This document shows positions 51,628-62,272 of a stretch of 64,000 nt of DNA, piece by piece. The stretch is from Glutamicibacter mishrai (GTDB lineage: Bacteria; Actinomycetota; Actinomycetes; Actinomycetales; Micrococcaceae). The notes beneath the pieces were generated by a model. It was given only the letters and a program-made list of their open reading frames with translations, had not been told where the DNA came from and searched no databases. The translations under genes were made by a program, and so were the position numbers. Positions within the stretch are counted from its first letter, which is position 1. Every line of letters starts with the position of its first letter. Where the stretch lies: the NCBI RefSeq assembly GCF_012221945.1, contig NZ_CP032549.1:1488001-1552000 (forward strand). The letters are read 5' to 3'.

Positions 51628-52658
51628 TGAATTTCTCCAAGATGGGCGCCGCATGGCGCCGCACCCTCATTTCAGCCACCGCCATTGCGCTGGTTGGCCT
51701 GACCGCCGGCTGCGGCGCGTCCACCACGACCGATGCCAACTCCGGCAATAAGGACGTTGCTATCGGCGGCGAACACTTCACCACCGCTGACGAGGAAACT
51801 GCCAAGTTCGGCTCCGACGCGGAAGCTGGCCAGTTTCCCCGCACCATCACCCACGCGAACGGCACCACTACCCTGGAATCCAAGCCACAGCGCGTCGTGG
51901 TTCTGGATACCGGTGAATTGGATGCCGTGATTTCCCTGGGCATCACCCCGGTAGGCATCCCGTCCACCGAGGGCTCCAGCCCCATTCCTGGCTACCTTGC
52001 CGATAAGGTCAAGGACGCCAAGACCATTGGCACCATCCAGGAGCTGAACCTGGAATCCATCGCGGCCCTGAAACCAGATCTGATCATCGGCTCGCAGCTG
52101 CGCGCTGACAAGCTGTACTCCCAGCTCAACAACATCGCGCCAACGGTCTTCTCGATCCGCCCTGGCTTCCCTTGGAAGGAAAACTTCCTGCTCGCCGGCG
52201 AAGCTCTCGGCGAGGAAACCAAAGCCGTGGAAACCTTGAACGCCTACCAGGACAAGGCCACCGCGCTGGGCAATGACATCGAGGGCGACCCGGAGATCTC
52301 CCTGCTGCGCTTCATGCCAGAAAAGATCCGCCTCTACGCCAACAAGTCGCTGATCGGCGTGATCCTGAAAGACGCCGGCCTAAAGCGTCCCGATAACCAG
52401 AACATCGATGACCTGGCAGCCGAGATTTCTGCAGAGAATCTCACTGATGCCGATTCGGATTGGATCTTCTACACCTCCTACGGAACTCCTGAGGCCACCG
52501 GCGAAAAGGCCGCCCTCGAGGGCCCACTGTGGAAGAAGCTGAAGGCTGTCCAGAACGATCAGGCCTTCCGCGTGAATGACGACGTGTGGTTCCTGGGCTT
52601 GGGCCCAACCGGCGCCTCGCAGATCCTCGATGACCTGCGCGGCTACCTCATCAAATAG
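51627..52658 (+). CDS. Siderophore-binding lipoprotein, second system
   Basis: FecB/FhuD-type solute-binding lipoprotein of 343 residues. The signal peptide RRTLISATAIALVGLTAGC ends in a lipobox with Cys about residue 31. KPQRVVVLDTGELDAVISLG is the typical N-lobe start, and AALKPDLIIGSQ follows. The GTG start has no Shine-Dalgarno sequence and lies about seven bases from the -10 hexamer, so the message is probably leaderless. It is divergent from two FecCD permeases, its likely partners; candidate RNA B lies 84 bases after its stop. Confidence 0.92.
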   Translation: MNFSKMGAAWRRTLISATAIALVGLTAGCGASTTTDANSGNKDVAIGGEHFTTADEETAKFGSDAEAGQFPRTITHANGTTTLESKPQRVVVLDTGELDAVISLGITPVGIPSTEGSSPIPGYLADKVKDAKTIGTIQELNLESIAALKPDLIIGSQLRADKLYSQLNNIAPTVFSIRPGFPWKENFLLAGEALGEETKAVETLNAYQDKATALGNDIEGDPEISLLRFMPEKIRLYANKSLIGVILKDAGLKRPDNQNIDDLAAEISAENLTDADSDWIFYTSYGTPEATGEKAALEGPLWKKLKAVQNDQAFRVNDDVWFLGLGPTGASQILDDLRGYLIK

Positions 52659-52742
52659 GTAGTCCCATTCCCGCACCGGATGTACTGCAACCCTGAAGCT
52701 TGTGCTCAGCCCGAGCATAGAAAGCGCGGGTAACGTAGTAAC

Positions 52743-52812
52743 TACCTCATTGAAGGTGCGAGTGATGATCGTTGAAATCCCCGCCGGCCCAGCCGGCGGG
52801 GATTTCACTTTA
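52743..52812 (+). ncRNA. Candidate small RNA B (same head block as at 23686, different terminator)
   Basis: The 26-base block 52743-52768 differs from 23686-23710 only by one inserted T; the last 17 bases, GAAGGTGCGAGTGATGA, are identical. Five bases later a strong hairpin follows: GAAATCCCCGCCGGC, loop CCA, complement (52774-52806), then ACTTTAACTT. A TAACGT hexamer ends six bases before the block, the same offset as in RNA A. Downstream on the other strand is a pseudogene, so no gene is led by this RNA. Total length, about 70 nt, equals that of RNA A. Confidence 0.55.
52774..52812 (+). terminator. Terminator after the second siderophore lipoprotein gene and RNA B
   Basis: A perfect 15-bp G/C-rich stem with a 3-base loop and a T-containing tail (ACTTTAACTT). 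It also protects against the convergent pseudogene region. Confidence 0.8.
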
Positions 52813-52832
52813 ACTTCGAGTTCAGCGCGGGC

Positions 52833-54351
<1,519 letters not shown>

Positions 54352-56631
54352 GTGTCCTTGCCCGGAACCGCAAAACACCCTACGACCGGCAGTCCGCCGC
54401 CCCGCACCGCAGGCCACTGGCGACCTGACATCGCCGCCTCTCTGGTTGTCTTCCTAGTAGCCCTGCCACTGTCTCTCGGAATCGCCACCGCATCCGGAGC
54501 GCCGATCATGGCCGGCTTGATCGCCGCAGTCATCGGCGGCATCGTCGCCGGTTCCCTCGGCGGCTCCCCCCTGCAGGTCAGCGGCCCCGCGGCCGGGCTC
54601 ACCGTGATTGTCGCCGGGCTCATCAATCAATTCGGATGGCAGGTCACCTGCGCCATCACAGTCTGCGCGGGAGTATTGCAGATCCTCTTCGGGCTCAGCC
54701 GACTGGGTCGGCTCGCCCTGGCGATTTCGCCCGTGGTGGTTCAGGCGATGCTCGCGGGCATCGGTGCCACCATCGTGCTGCAACAGGTGCACACTCTGCT
54801 TGGCGCCCAGTCGCGCAGCCACGCCTGGGAAAACATCGCCGCACTGCCGGAAAGCCTGATCGGAATGCACTGGCAGGCGGCACTCCTGGGCCTGTCCGTC
54901 ATCGCCGTCATCCTGATCTGGAAGCGCCTGCCCGAGAAATTCCGCAAGGTGCCGGCCCAGCTGGTGGCGGTAGCCGTAGTGACCCTCTGCTCCCTGCCCC
55001 TGGGCGGCGCCGTCGAGCGAATCAACATCACGGGCAATCTGCTCGAAGTGATCGCCCTGCCGGCGCTGCCCACCGGAGGGTGGGGGCTCTTCGCCATCGG
55101 TGTCGTCACCATGGCCCTGATCGCCAGCGTCGAATCGCTGCTGTCTGCAGTCGCAGTGGACCGCATGCAGCACGGACCGCGCACCAACTTCAACCGCGAA
55201 CTCATGGGACAGGGTGCAGCCAACATCAGCAGCGGCCTGCTCGGCGGTCTTCCGGTGACCGGTGTGATCGTGCGCAGCGCCACCAACGTTGCTTCCGGCG
55301 CGCAAACCCGCGCTTCTGCCGTGATGCACGGCGTCTGGGTGCTGTTGTTCTCGGTGTTCTTCGCACCGCTGATCATGCAGATCCCGATCTCGGTGCTTGC
55401 CGGGCTGCTGATCGTCGTGGGCATCCAGCTGATCAAGGTCGCCGACCTGCTCAATGCACGCCGCTCCGGCGAAACCATCGTGTACCTTGCAACCTTTGCA
55501 ACGGTAGTCTTCGAAAACCTGCTGGAAGGGGTCATGCTGGGACTGGCACTGTCCTTCCTGATGGTGCTCTGGCGCGTTGTGCGAAGCAATGTCCACGCCG
55601 AACGAATCGACGACACGCCCGAAGGCGCCCAGCGCTGGCATGTCATGGTCGAGGGCTCGTGCAGTTTCCTCTCCATGCCTAGGCTCAGCTCTGTGCTCAC
55701 GGGAATTCCCGAAGGCAGTGAGGTGATCGTGGACATCGAAGCCGACTTCATCGACCGCTCCGTCGCCGAAACCCTGTCCGCGTGGAAGATCCGCCACGAG
55801 GCCACGGACGGCCGCGTGAGCATCGAGGAGCATGGCACCGCAGCCCTGCAGAAAGCCCTGGACGGCCCGCCGCAGCGCGGCCGCCTGCGTTCGGCGATCA
55901 GCAGTGGAATGGCCCCGTGGAACAGCTGGCAGCGCACCCATGCGGGCAACGCTGCTGAGCGAGGAGAAAGGGCCTTGATTCGCGGCATCGAGCAGTACCA
56001 CCGCCGTCACGCCCGCATGGTGCAGCCGGACATGGAGGAACTCGCTGCAGAGCAGAACCCGCGGACATTCTTCCTGACCTGTGCGGACTCGCGCGTCATC
56101 CCGAACCTCATCACCTCCAGCGGCGCCGGAGACTTGTTCACCGTGCGAAATGTGGGAAATGTAGTCGGAAGCGTGGGTTCCGACCCTTCGGTCGAAGCGG
56201 CACTGGAATTCGCCATCAATGAGCTGGGCGTACGCCACCTCGTGATCTGCGGCCACTCCAACTGCGGTGCCATGGATGCCCTGCTGAAGCAGCCGGAGAA
56301 AGCGTCATCCGCCACCCCAAGCCCTGTGGAAGGCTGGCTGCGACGACTCCGCGAGGTTCGCGGCATTTACAAGGCCGGACACCAGGTCGGCACTGCAGCA
56401 CAGCGCGCCGGCTACGGGGAGACCGATCAGCTGGCCATGGTGAACGTCATCCAGCAGATCGAACAGCTGGCCGCGCATCCGATGATCGCGCAACAGGTCA
56501 ACGACGGGTCACTGATTCTGACCGGCCTCTTCTACGACATCGGCGCCGCGCGGATGGTTCGAGTCACCGACGAGGGGCTCGAAGAGATGGGGCACATGCC
56601 CGGTGAGCTGACCGCAAAAACCGCCGGATAA
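54352..56631 (+). CDS. SulP-family bicarbonate/sulfate transporter fused to beta-carbonic anhydrase
   Basis: A 759-residue fusion. The N-terminal membrane part (about 25-400) is SulP type: DIAASLVVFLVALPLSLGIA, SGPAAGLTVIVAGLI and SVESLLSAVAVDRM. A STAS-like linker domain (about 410-500) follows. The C-terminal beta-carbonic anhydrase has zinc ligands Cys577 and Asp579 (TCADSRV), and His635 and Cys638 (CGHSNCGA). The start is GTG 54352 with AGGAG six bases upstream; the TTG at 54286 lacks one. The enzyme probably interconverts CO2 and bicarbonate at the inner face of a bicarbonate or anion transporter. The architecture is known in actinobacteria. Confidence 0.92.
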   Translation: MSLPGTAKHPTTGSPPPRTAGHWRPDIAASLVVFLVALPLSLGIATASGAPIMAGLIAAVIGGIVAGSLGGSPLQVSGPAAGLTVIVAGLINQFGWQVTCAITVCAGVLQILFGLSRLGRLALAISPVVVQAMLAGIGATIVLQQVHTLLGAQSRSHAWENIAALPESLIGMHWQAALLGLSVIAVILIWKRLPEKFRKVPAQLVAVAVVTLCSLPLGGAVERINITGNLLEVIALPALPTGGWGLFAIGVVTMALIASVESLLSAVAVDRMQHGPRTNFNRELMGQGAANISSGLLGGLPVTGVIVRSATNVASGAQTRASAVMHGVWVLLFSVFFAPLIMQIPISVLAGLLIVVGIQLIKVADLLNARRSGETIVYLATFATVVFENLLEGVMLGLALSFLMVLWRVVRSNVHAERIDDTPEGAQRWHVMVEGSCSFLSMPRLSSVLTGIPEGSEVIVDIEADFIDRSVAETLSAWKIRHEATDGRVSIEEHGTAALQKALDGPPQRGRLRSAISSGMAPWNSWQRTHAGNAAERGERALIRGIEQYHRRHARMVQPDMEELAAEQNPRTFFLTCADSRVIPNLITSSGAGDLFTVRNVGNVVGSVGSDPSVEAALEFAINELGVRHLVICGHSNCGAMDALLKQPEKASSATPSPVEGWLRRLREVRGIYKAGHQVGTAAQRAGYGETDQLAMVNVIQQIEQLAAHPMIAQQVNDGSLILTGLFYDIGAARMVRVTDEGLEEMGHMPGELTAKTAG

Positions 56632-56697
56632 TCGAAGGGAAATCGAGGCTCAACCCATAAGTGCGCTGGCCAGGCCCTCACAGCGCACACAGAAGGT

Positions 56698-56731
56698 TTC
56701 CGCCCTGGCCGGTTCCCGGCCAGGGCGGATT
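56698..56731 (+). terminator. Terminator after the SulP-carbonic anhydrase gene
   Basis: TTTCCGCCCTGGCCGG and its near-complement CCGGCCAGGGCGGATTT form a stem of about 13 bp with a TTC loop. It lies 67 bases after the stop codon. Confidence 0.75.
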
Positions 56732-56739
56732 TCCTTGTG

Positions 56740-57053
56740 CAGGCCACTGCCGGGCCGCGGTTCACGGAGAGCGGCGCCGCGAATCTTGACTACCGCCGGG
56801 TCTGGGATGTGATGAACCAGCTCACCGCGGATCACCTGGAAGAAATCAGCACCCGGGTGGCGGCAAGGATCGTGGCAGAGTACGGCCTGGATACCTCGTC
56901 GGCGGCCCTGGACATGACGAAGTGGGCAGCATCGAAGAGACCGTGCTGCTCTACCACGACGGAGCCAAGGGCCGACCCCGCGCCCAACGCCCGCTCACCG
57001 ACCACTCCACGACCACGGAGAAACTCGCCAAACTCTTCAACCTCGAGACCTAA
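56740..57053 (+). pseudogene. Remnant of an IS1634-type transposase with an internal deletion
   Basis: The first part reads DYRRVWDVMNQLTADHLEEI, then ARIVAEYGLDTSSAALDMT, a conserved stretch of IS1634/IS4-like transposases that leads to the first catalytic Asp. At about 56917 the frame shifts and the C-terminal end appears: GSIEETVLLYHDGAKGRPRA, ending KLFNLET and TAA at 57053. The large central catalytic region is missing. No inverted repeats were found by eye. It marks the junction between the SulP gene and the carboxylase operon as a site of past insertion. Confidence 0.75.
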
Positions 57054-57085
57054 GCCCCACGCGATAACCGACCGGAAGGCCCCGC

Positions 57086-57235
57086 CTAGGTAATACGCCT
57101 CGAAAACGCCTTGACCAGCACAAACACCACAAAAACAGGTCGCCTTTCGGAAACTCCCCCTAGAAGTCCTGCGCTTGCGGCGAGTAGCTGTCGTCGGCTG
57201 GTAGTGGCAACGGCGGTGTCGATGGGTCGTGGCAT
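57086..57235 (-). pseudogene. Truncated Tat-signal gene fragment
   Basis: On the minus strand, ATG 57235 starts MPRPIDTAVATTSRRQLLAA, a twin-arginine export signal (SRRQLLAASAGLLGG). After about 28 residues the sequence becomes unstructured and stops at 57086, next to the IS remnant. It is likely the 5' stub of an exported protein gene cut off by the transposition or deletion event. It is too short to identify the protein. Confidence 0.4.
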
Positions 57236-57438
57236 GGTACTTTCCGGTCGCGATTCATGGGCACCTGAATATCATTAACTCAGATTTAGTAGTAAATACC
57301 ATCATGAATTCTCGTCTTCTGCATTTGATTCATAAATGAAATACCAACTACTTCGCACGCCCCGTGGAGCCTGAACATCACCCCGAACGAATCAAAAGTG
57401 ATTGACACCACAGTTGTTCTCGGCTTGGATAGACACTG
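57236..57438. other. Promoter region of the tetR gene, no gene seen
   Basis: About 200 A/T-richer bases. TTGACA at 57402 is a perfect -35 hexamer; TTGGAT at 57425 (17-base spacing) is a poor -10 match. Nothing else is recognised. Confidence 0.4.
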
Positions 57439-57450
57439 TCAATCGATTGA
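57439..57450. promoter_or_regulatory. Candidate TetR operator
   Basis: TCAATCGATTGA is a perfect 12-bp palindrome between the TTGACA promoter element and the tetR start (57474). It is well placed for autorepression and control of the downstream carboxylase operon. Confidence 0.5.
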
Positions 57451-57473
57451 TTGGGAACACAAGGTGGTGTCCA

Positions 57474-58109
57474 TTGGAACTGGGTAAAGTCCAGCAAGCA
57501 GCGGTGTCCTGCTTTGCGCAACGCGGATTTGCCGCAACCGGCATCCGCGAGCTGGGCACCGCGGTGGGACTGAATTCGGCAACGCTCTACCACTACGTCG
57601 GCGGCAAGGAAGAACTACTGGTAGGCATCATCAAGAATTGCCTGGACTCCATGATCACCGGCGCCCGCCAGGTCCTGGCCACCAGCACCGACCCCACTAG
57701 GCAGCTGGCCCTATTGGTCGCTTTCCACGTCGGGTTCACCGCCACCAACACCAAGACCTCCCGCGTGGCCGAACATGAAATGCGCGCCCTGTCGCCGGCG
57801 AACGCGCAACAGATGCAGGTGCTGCGCGATGACTATGAACAGCTCTTCGCCAAGGTGCTGCATGACGGAGCCGAACAAGGCATCTTCAACACCGTGGACC
57901 TGGGCATCGCCCGGCTGGCCATCATGGAAATGGGCACCGGCGCCAACCACTGGTACCGCCGCGACGGACGGCTGTCCCTGGCCGAAGTGCAGCTGAATTT
58001 TGTCTCCCTGACCATGCGGATGCTCGCCGTCGCCACCGAATCGCCACTGGCCAGCAGCGACCTCCCTACACCAGTGATCGTCGCCAGTGAACCCGAACCG
58101 AAGGACTGA
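57474..58109 (+). CDS. TetR-family regulator of the acyl-CoA carboxylase operon
   Basis: TetR repressor of 211 residues. The DNA-binding domain is at residues 5-50 (CFAQRGFAATGIRELGTAVG, then SATLYHYVGGKEELL). The start is TTG 57474 with AAGGTGG six bases upstream; the TTG at 57402 overlaps the promoter. It lies three bases before the carboxylase beta gene and is the first gene of the operon. By context it senses an acyl-CoA from leucine or a related branched acid, as similar regulators do in mycobacteria. Confidence 0.9.
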   Translation: MELGKVQQAAVSCFAQRGFAATGIRELGTAVGLNSATLYHYVGGKEELLVGIIKNCLDSMITGARQVLATSTDPTRQLALLVAFHVGFTATNTKTSRVAEHEMRALSPANAQQMQVLRDDYEQLFAKVLHDGAEQGIFNTVDLGIARLAIMEMGTGANHWYRRDGRLSLAEVQLNFVSLTMRMLAVATESPLASSDLPTPVIVASEPEPKD

Positions 58110-58112
58110 AAA

Positions 58113-59717
58113 GTGAAGACGCTTTCTTCCCGCACGGATCCCGCAGAATTCGAGATCAATGCCAAAGCCAACGCCCCGCTGCTGGCCGAACTGCACCAGC
58201 GCCTGGAACGCACGGCCAAGGGCGGGTCGGAGAAATCCCGTGCCCGCCATGTGGAACGAGGCAAGCTGCTGCCTCGCGAACGCGTCGATGCGCTCCTCGA
58301 TGACGGATCCCCCTTCTTGGAGATCGCGCCATTGGCCGCCGAGGACATGTACGACGGCGCCAGCCCCGGCGCCGGAGTGATCGCCGGCATCGGGTTGGTG
58401 CACGGCCGACACGTCCTAGTCATCGCCAATGACGCCACCGTCAAAGGTGGCACCTACTTCCCCATGACGGTCAAAAAGCATCTACGCGCCCAAGAAATCG
58501 CCCTCGAAAACCACCTGCCCTGCATCTACCTGGTGGACTCGGGCGGCGCCTTCCTGCCCATGCAAGACGAGGTCTTCCCAGACCGCGATCACTTTGGTCG
58601 CATCTTCTACAACCAGGCGCAGCTTTCGGCCCGCAAGATCCCGCAACTGGCAGCGGTGCTCGGCTCCTGCACTGCCGGCGGCGCCTACGTGCCGGCGATG
58701 AGCGACGAGACGGTGATTGTGCGCAACCAGGGCACCATCTTCCTCGGCGGCCCGCCGCTGGTGAAGGCCGCCATCGGCGAAATCGTCACGGCCGAAGAAC
58801 TCGGCGGCGGCGACCTGCACGCCAAGACCTCCGGGGTCGCGGACCACCTGGCCGAGAATGACGAACACGCGCTGATGATCATCCGCGACATCGTCTCCAC
58901 CCTGCCACCCAATCCCGCCCCCGCTTGGCAGATCGAACAGCAGGTGGCCGAGCCGCTGTATCCGGCCAGCGATCTGGCCGGCATCGTGCCGGTGGATGTG
59001 AACGCCCCCTACGATGTGCACGAGGTCATCGCCCGGCTTGTAGATGGCAGCGCCTTCCACGAGTTCAAAGCCGAGTACGGCACCACCTTGGTCACCGGCT
59101 TCGCCCATATCCATGGACACCAGGTAGGCATCATCTCCAACAACGGAGTGCTCTTCTCCGAGTCCGCGATGAAGGGCGCCCACTTCATCGAACTCTGCGA
59201 CCAGCGCGGCATCCCGCTGCTCTTCTTGCAGAACCTTGCCGGATTCATGGTGGGCCGCGACTACGAGGCCGACGGCATCGCCAAACACGGAGCAAAAATG
59301 GTCACCGCGGTGGCCACCGCCCGGGTCCCCAAGCTGACCGTGATCATCGGCGGCTCCTTCGGGGCCGGCAACTACTCCATGTGCGGGCGCGCCTACAGCC
59401 CGCGCTTCTTGTGGATGTGGCCGAATGCGCGCATTTCGGTCATGGGCGGCAATCAGGCATCCTCCGTGCTGGCCACGGTCAAGCGCGATGGCCTCGAAGC
59501 CTCCGGCGAGACCTGGAGCGCCGAGGACGAGGAACGCTTCAAAGCCCCCATTCGCGAACAGTACGAAAGCCAGGGCAACCCGTACTATTCCACCGCCCGC
59601 TTGTGGGATGACGGGGTCATCGACCCTGCCGACACCCGCCGGATCCTGGGCCTGGCCCTAGAGGTCTGCGCCCGCACCGAATTGCCAGAGACCAGCTTTG
59701 GTCTCTTCCGGATGTAG
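58113..59717 (+). CDS. accD1: Acyl-CoA carboxylase beta subunit (methylcrotonyl-CoA type)
   Basis: Biotin-dependent carboxyltransferase subunit of 534 residues, most like 3-methylcrotonyl-CoA carboxylase beta. The pattern [20 protein letters not shown], then [20 protein letters not shown] and [20 protein letters not shown] is typical of the leucine-pathway subgroup. The start is GTG 58113, with GAAGGA six bases upstream. It pairs with the alpha subunit at 59733. Geranyl-CoA or propionyl-CoA carboxylase are less likely alternatives. Confidence 0.92.
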   Translation: MKTLSSRTDPAEFEINAKANAPLLAELHQRLERTAKGGSEKSRARHVERGKLLPRERVDALLDDGSPFLEIAPLAAEDMYDGASPGAGVIAGIGLVHGRHVLVIANDATVKGGTYFPMTVKKHLRAQEIALENHLPCIYLVDSGGAFLPMQDEVFPDRDHFGRIFYNQAQLSARKIPQLAAVLGSCTAGGAYVPAMSDETVIVRNQGTIFLGGPPLVKAAIGEIVTAEELGGGDLHAKTSGVADHLAENDEHALMIIRDIVSTLPPNPAPAWQIEQQVAEPLYPASDLAGIVPVDVNAPYDVHEVIARLVDGSAFHEFKAEYGTTLVTGFAHIHGHQVGIISNNGVLFSESAMKGAHFIELCDQRGIPLLFLQNLAGFMVGRDYEADGIAKHGAKMVTAVATARVPKLTVIIGGSFGAGNYSMCGRAYSPRFLWMWPNARISVMGGNQASSVLATVKRDGLEASGETWSAEDEERFKAPIREQYESQGNPYYSTARLWDDGVIDPADTRRILGLALEVCARTELPETSFGLFRM

Positions 59718-59732
59718 CCCGAGGAGATCACC

Positions 59733-61769
59733 ATGAACAGCAGACTTTTCGACACCGTCCTTGTCGCCAACCGCGGCGAAATCGCGGTGCGCATCATCCG
59801 CACCCTGCGCACGCTGGGCATCACATCGGTGGCGGTCTATTCCGATGCCGATGCAGCGGCTCTGCATGTGTCGCTGGCTGACACCGCGGTGCGCCTTGGC
59901 GGCGCGCCAGCTGCCGAAAGCTACCTGGATATCGAAGCGGTGATCAAGGCCTGCAAGGCCAGCGGCGCCCAAGCAGTCCACCCCGGCTACGGATTCCTCT
60001 CGGAGAACGTCGACTTCGCCCGCGCTTTGGAGGATGCCGGCATCGTCTTCATCGGCCCGCCGGTGCACTCCATCAATCTCATGGGCGACAAGATCCGCTC
60101 CAAGAACCACGTCCAGTCCCACCAGGTGCCTGTGGTTCCCGGCATCGCCGAGCCTGAACTCAGCGATGAACAGCTGCTGGCCGCATCCGCCAGAGTGGGT
60201 TTCCCGCTGCTGATCAAGCCTTCGGCAGGTGGCGGCGGCAAGGGCATGTTCGCCGTGGACTCAGCGCAGCAACTGCCCGAAGCGCTGGCCAGTGCCCGGC
60301 GCACCGCGCTCAAGGCCTTCGGCGATGACACGCTCTTCCTCGAACGCCTGGTGCGCAACCCGCGGCATATCGAGGTGCAGATCCTGGCCGACGCGCACGG
60401 GAACACCGTGCATCTAGGCGAACGCGAATGCTCCCTGCAGCGCCGCCACCAGAAGGTCATCGAAGAGGCCCCGGCCCCGCTCTTCGAGAACCTGGAGCAC
60501 GGAGCGCAGATCCGTGAGCGGATGGGCGCCGCTGCGGTCGCCGCCGCGCAATCGGTGGGCTACGTCGGCGCGGGCACCGTCGAGTTCCTGGTCAGCGACC
60601 AGACCCCCGACGAGTTCTTCTTCATGGAAATGAATACCCGCCTGCAGGTGGAGCACCCCGTCACCGAAGAAGTGGTGCGGGTGCGAGGGCAGAAGCTGGA
60701 TCTGGTGGATTGGCAGGTGCGCATCGCCGCCGGGCAGCCGCTGGACTTCACCCAGGGTGAGGTGGCCCTGCACGGGCATGCGGTCGAGGCCCGACTGTAT
60801 GCCGAAGACCCTTCGGCGAACTTCCTGCCTTCCATCGGCACGATCCTTGCGGTGCGGGAACCAGATGGCGTGCGAGTGGATAGCTCGCTGCGCGACGGGC
60901 TGGAAATCAGCGCCCACTATGACCCGATGCTGTCCAAGCTCATCGCTTGGGCCCAGGATCGTTCCGCCGCCCTCGCGCGCTTGGACCGGGCCCTGGAGCA
61001 GAATGTGGTGCTCGGGGTGCTGACCAATGGCGAGTACCTGCGCCTGTTGCTGGCCGATGAGGATGTAGCCGCCGGAAGGCTGGATACCAACCTCATCGAA
61101 CGCAAAATGGGCGAGTTCTCCTTCCGCGCCGTTGGCCCGCGTGAACTGGCCCTGGCCGCGCATCTGGAATATCAGAGCCTCCCGGCCAGCATCACTCCCT
61201 GGGGCGCGCGAGATGGGTGGCGGGCCGGGCAGCATCGCCCGATCACCCAGCATTTTGATGACGGCCACCAGATCGTTGAGACCACGCTGCTGCCTACCGC
61301 CGAGGGCAGCCTCATCACGGTGGCAGGTGAGCAGTTCATCGTGAAAACCGTAGATGCCGGCCTTGAAATCAATGAGGAACGCAGCACCGCGAAGCATGCG
61401 CTGGCGGCCGATGGCAGCTGGTGGTTCAGCGATCACGGCTGGAGCGCGGCGGTGCGCAAACTGAGCCGCGAAAATGTCCTGGAGCAAAAGCTCGCTTCCC
61501 GGGCCAGCCAGTCAGGGGTCCATTCTCCCGATGTACTCTCCCCGATGCCGGGCACCGTGATTTCGGTGCAGGTCAGCGACGGGCAACAGGTGGTTGCCGG
61601 GCAATTATTGGCCATCGTGGAAGCAATGAAAATGGAGCATCAGCTACTGGCACCGGCCGATGGCATCGTGCGCCTGGCAGCGCTGAACCCGGGAGACACC
61701 GTCAAGGCCAAGCAGGTCATCGCCACCGTAGAACCATTAGATGTCGAAGCAGAGGAGCAACCGGCATGA
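59733..61769 (+). CDS. accA1: Acyl-CoA carboxylase alpha subunit with biotin carrier domain
   Basis: A 678-residue protein. Biotin carboxylase occupies residues 1 to about 450 (VANRGEIAVRIIRTLRTLGI, ATP-grasp KPSAGGGGKGM, EMNTRLQVEHPVTEEVVRV). A linker is followed by the biotinyl domain with the biotin lysine in VEAMKMEHQL (about 632). GGAG lies six bases before the ATG. Its stop overlaps the MaoC start (ATGA). It carboxylates biotin and works with the beta subunit, presumably on 3-methylcrotonyl-CoA. Confidence 0.94.
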   Translation: MNSRLFDTVLVANRGEIAVRIIRTLRTLGITSVAVYSDADAAALHVSLADTAVRLGGAPAAESYLDIEAVIKACKASGAQAVHPGYGFLSENVDFARALEDAGIVFIGPPVHSINLMGDKIRSKNHVQSHQVPVVPGIAEPELSDEQLLAASARVGFPLLIKPSAGGGGKGMFAVDSAQQLPEALASARRTALKAFGDDTLFLERLVRNPRHIEVQILADAHGNTVHLGERECSLQRRHQKVIEEAPAPLFENLEHGAQIRERMGAAAVAAAQSVGYVGAGTVEFLVSDQTPDEFFFMEMNTRLQVEHPVTEEVVRVRGQKLDLVDWQVRIAAGQPLDFTQGEVALHGHAVEARLYAEDPSANFLPSIGTILAVREPDGVRVDSSLRDGLEISAHYDPMLSKLIAWAQDRSAALARLDRALEQNVVLGVLTNGEYLRLLLADEDVAAGRLDTNLIERKMGEFSFRAVGPRELALAAHLEYQSLPASITPWGARDGWRAGQHRPITQHFDDGHQIVETTLLPTAEGSLITVAGEQFIVKTVDAGLEINEERSTAKHALAADGSWWFSDHGWSAAVRKLSRENVLEQKLASRASQSGVHSPDVLSPMPGTVISVQVSDGQQVVAGQLLAIVEAMKMEHQLLAPADGIVRLAALNPGDTVKAKQVIATVEPLDVEAEEQPA

Positions 61770-62272
61770 GCGGGCAGCGGATTGAACAGCGCGGACTGTA
61801 TTTTGACGAACTGGTACTCGGTGCCACCTACGCCCACAAGCCCGGGCGCACGCTGAGCGAAGCGGATAATATCGCCTTCACCACCATGACCATGAACAAC
61901 CAGGGACTGCACCTTGATGCCGCGTGGGCTGCCACCCAGCCCTTCGGCAAGCCGCTGATTAATTCATTGCTGACCCTGAGCACGATGATCGGCCAGTCGG
62001 TGGCGCAGCTGACCGAAGGCACCATCATCGGCCAGCTGGGCATCAACGACGTGCGCTTCCCTCATCCGATGTTCCACGGGGACACCCTGTACACCGAAAC
62101 CGAAATCACCGAGCTGCGCCCCTCCAAGTCACGCCCTGGCCAGGGGCTGGCCTCGATGACGCACACCGGACGGAACCAGCATGGCCAGATCGTTGCCACG
62201 GCCACCCGAACCTGCCTGATGTGGACCCAGCAAGCCCATGAGGCATCCAAGAAGGCGGCCGGCGATGAGTGA
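61766..62272 (+). CDS. MaoC-family hydratase
   Basis: Hot-dog-fold hydratase of 168 residues. The family hydratase pattern around GRTLSEADNIAFTTMTMNNQ, then HLDAAWAATQPFGKPLINSL, with its Asp/His pair, is present. AGGAG precedes ATG 61766, which overlaps the carboxylase stop. The place between an acyl-CoA carboxylase and a CitE-type lyase matches the mycobacterial locus in which this protein hydrates itaconyl- or methylglutaconyl-type CoA esters. The actual substrate is inference. Confidence 0.88.
   Translation: MSGQRIEQRGLYFDELVLGATYAHKPGRTLSEADNIAFTTMTMNNQGLHLDAAWAATQPFGKPLINSLLTLSTMIGQSVAQLTEGTIIGQLGINDVRFPHPMFHGDTLYTETEITELRPSKSRPGQGLASMTHTGRNQHGQIVATATRTCLMWTQQAHEASKKAAGDE

Noticed and set aside
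54454..56256. 600-codon minus-strand frame opposite SulP-carbonic anhydrase
   Set aside because: Shadow frame; no ribosome site and no recognisable domain.
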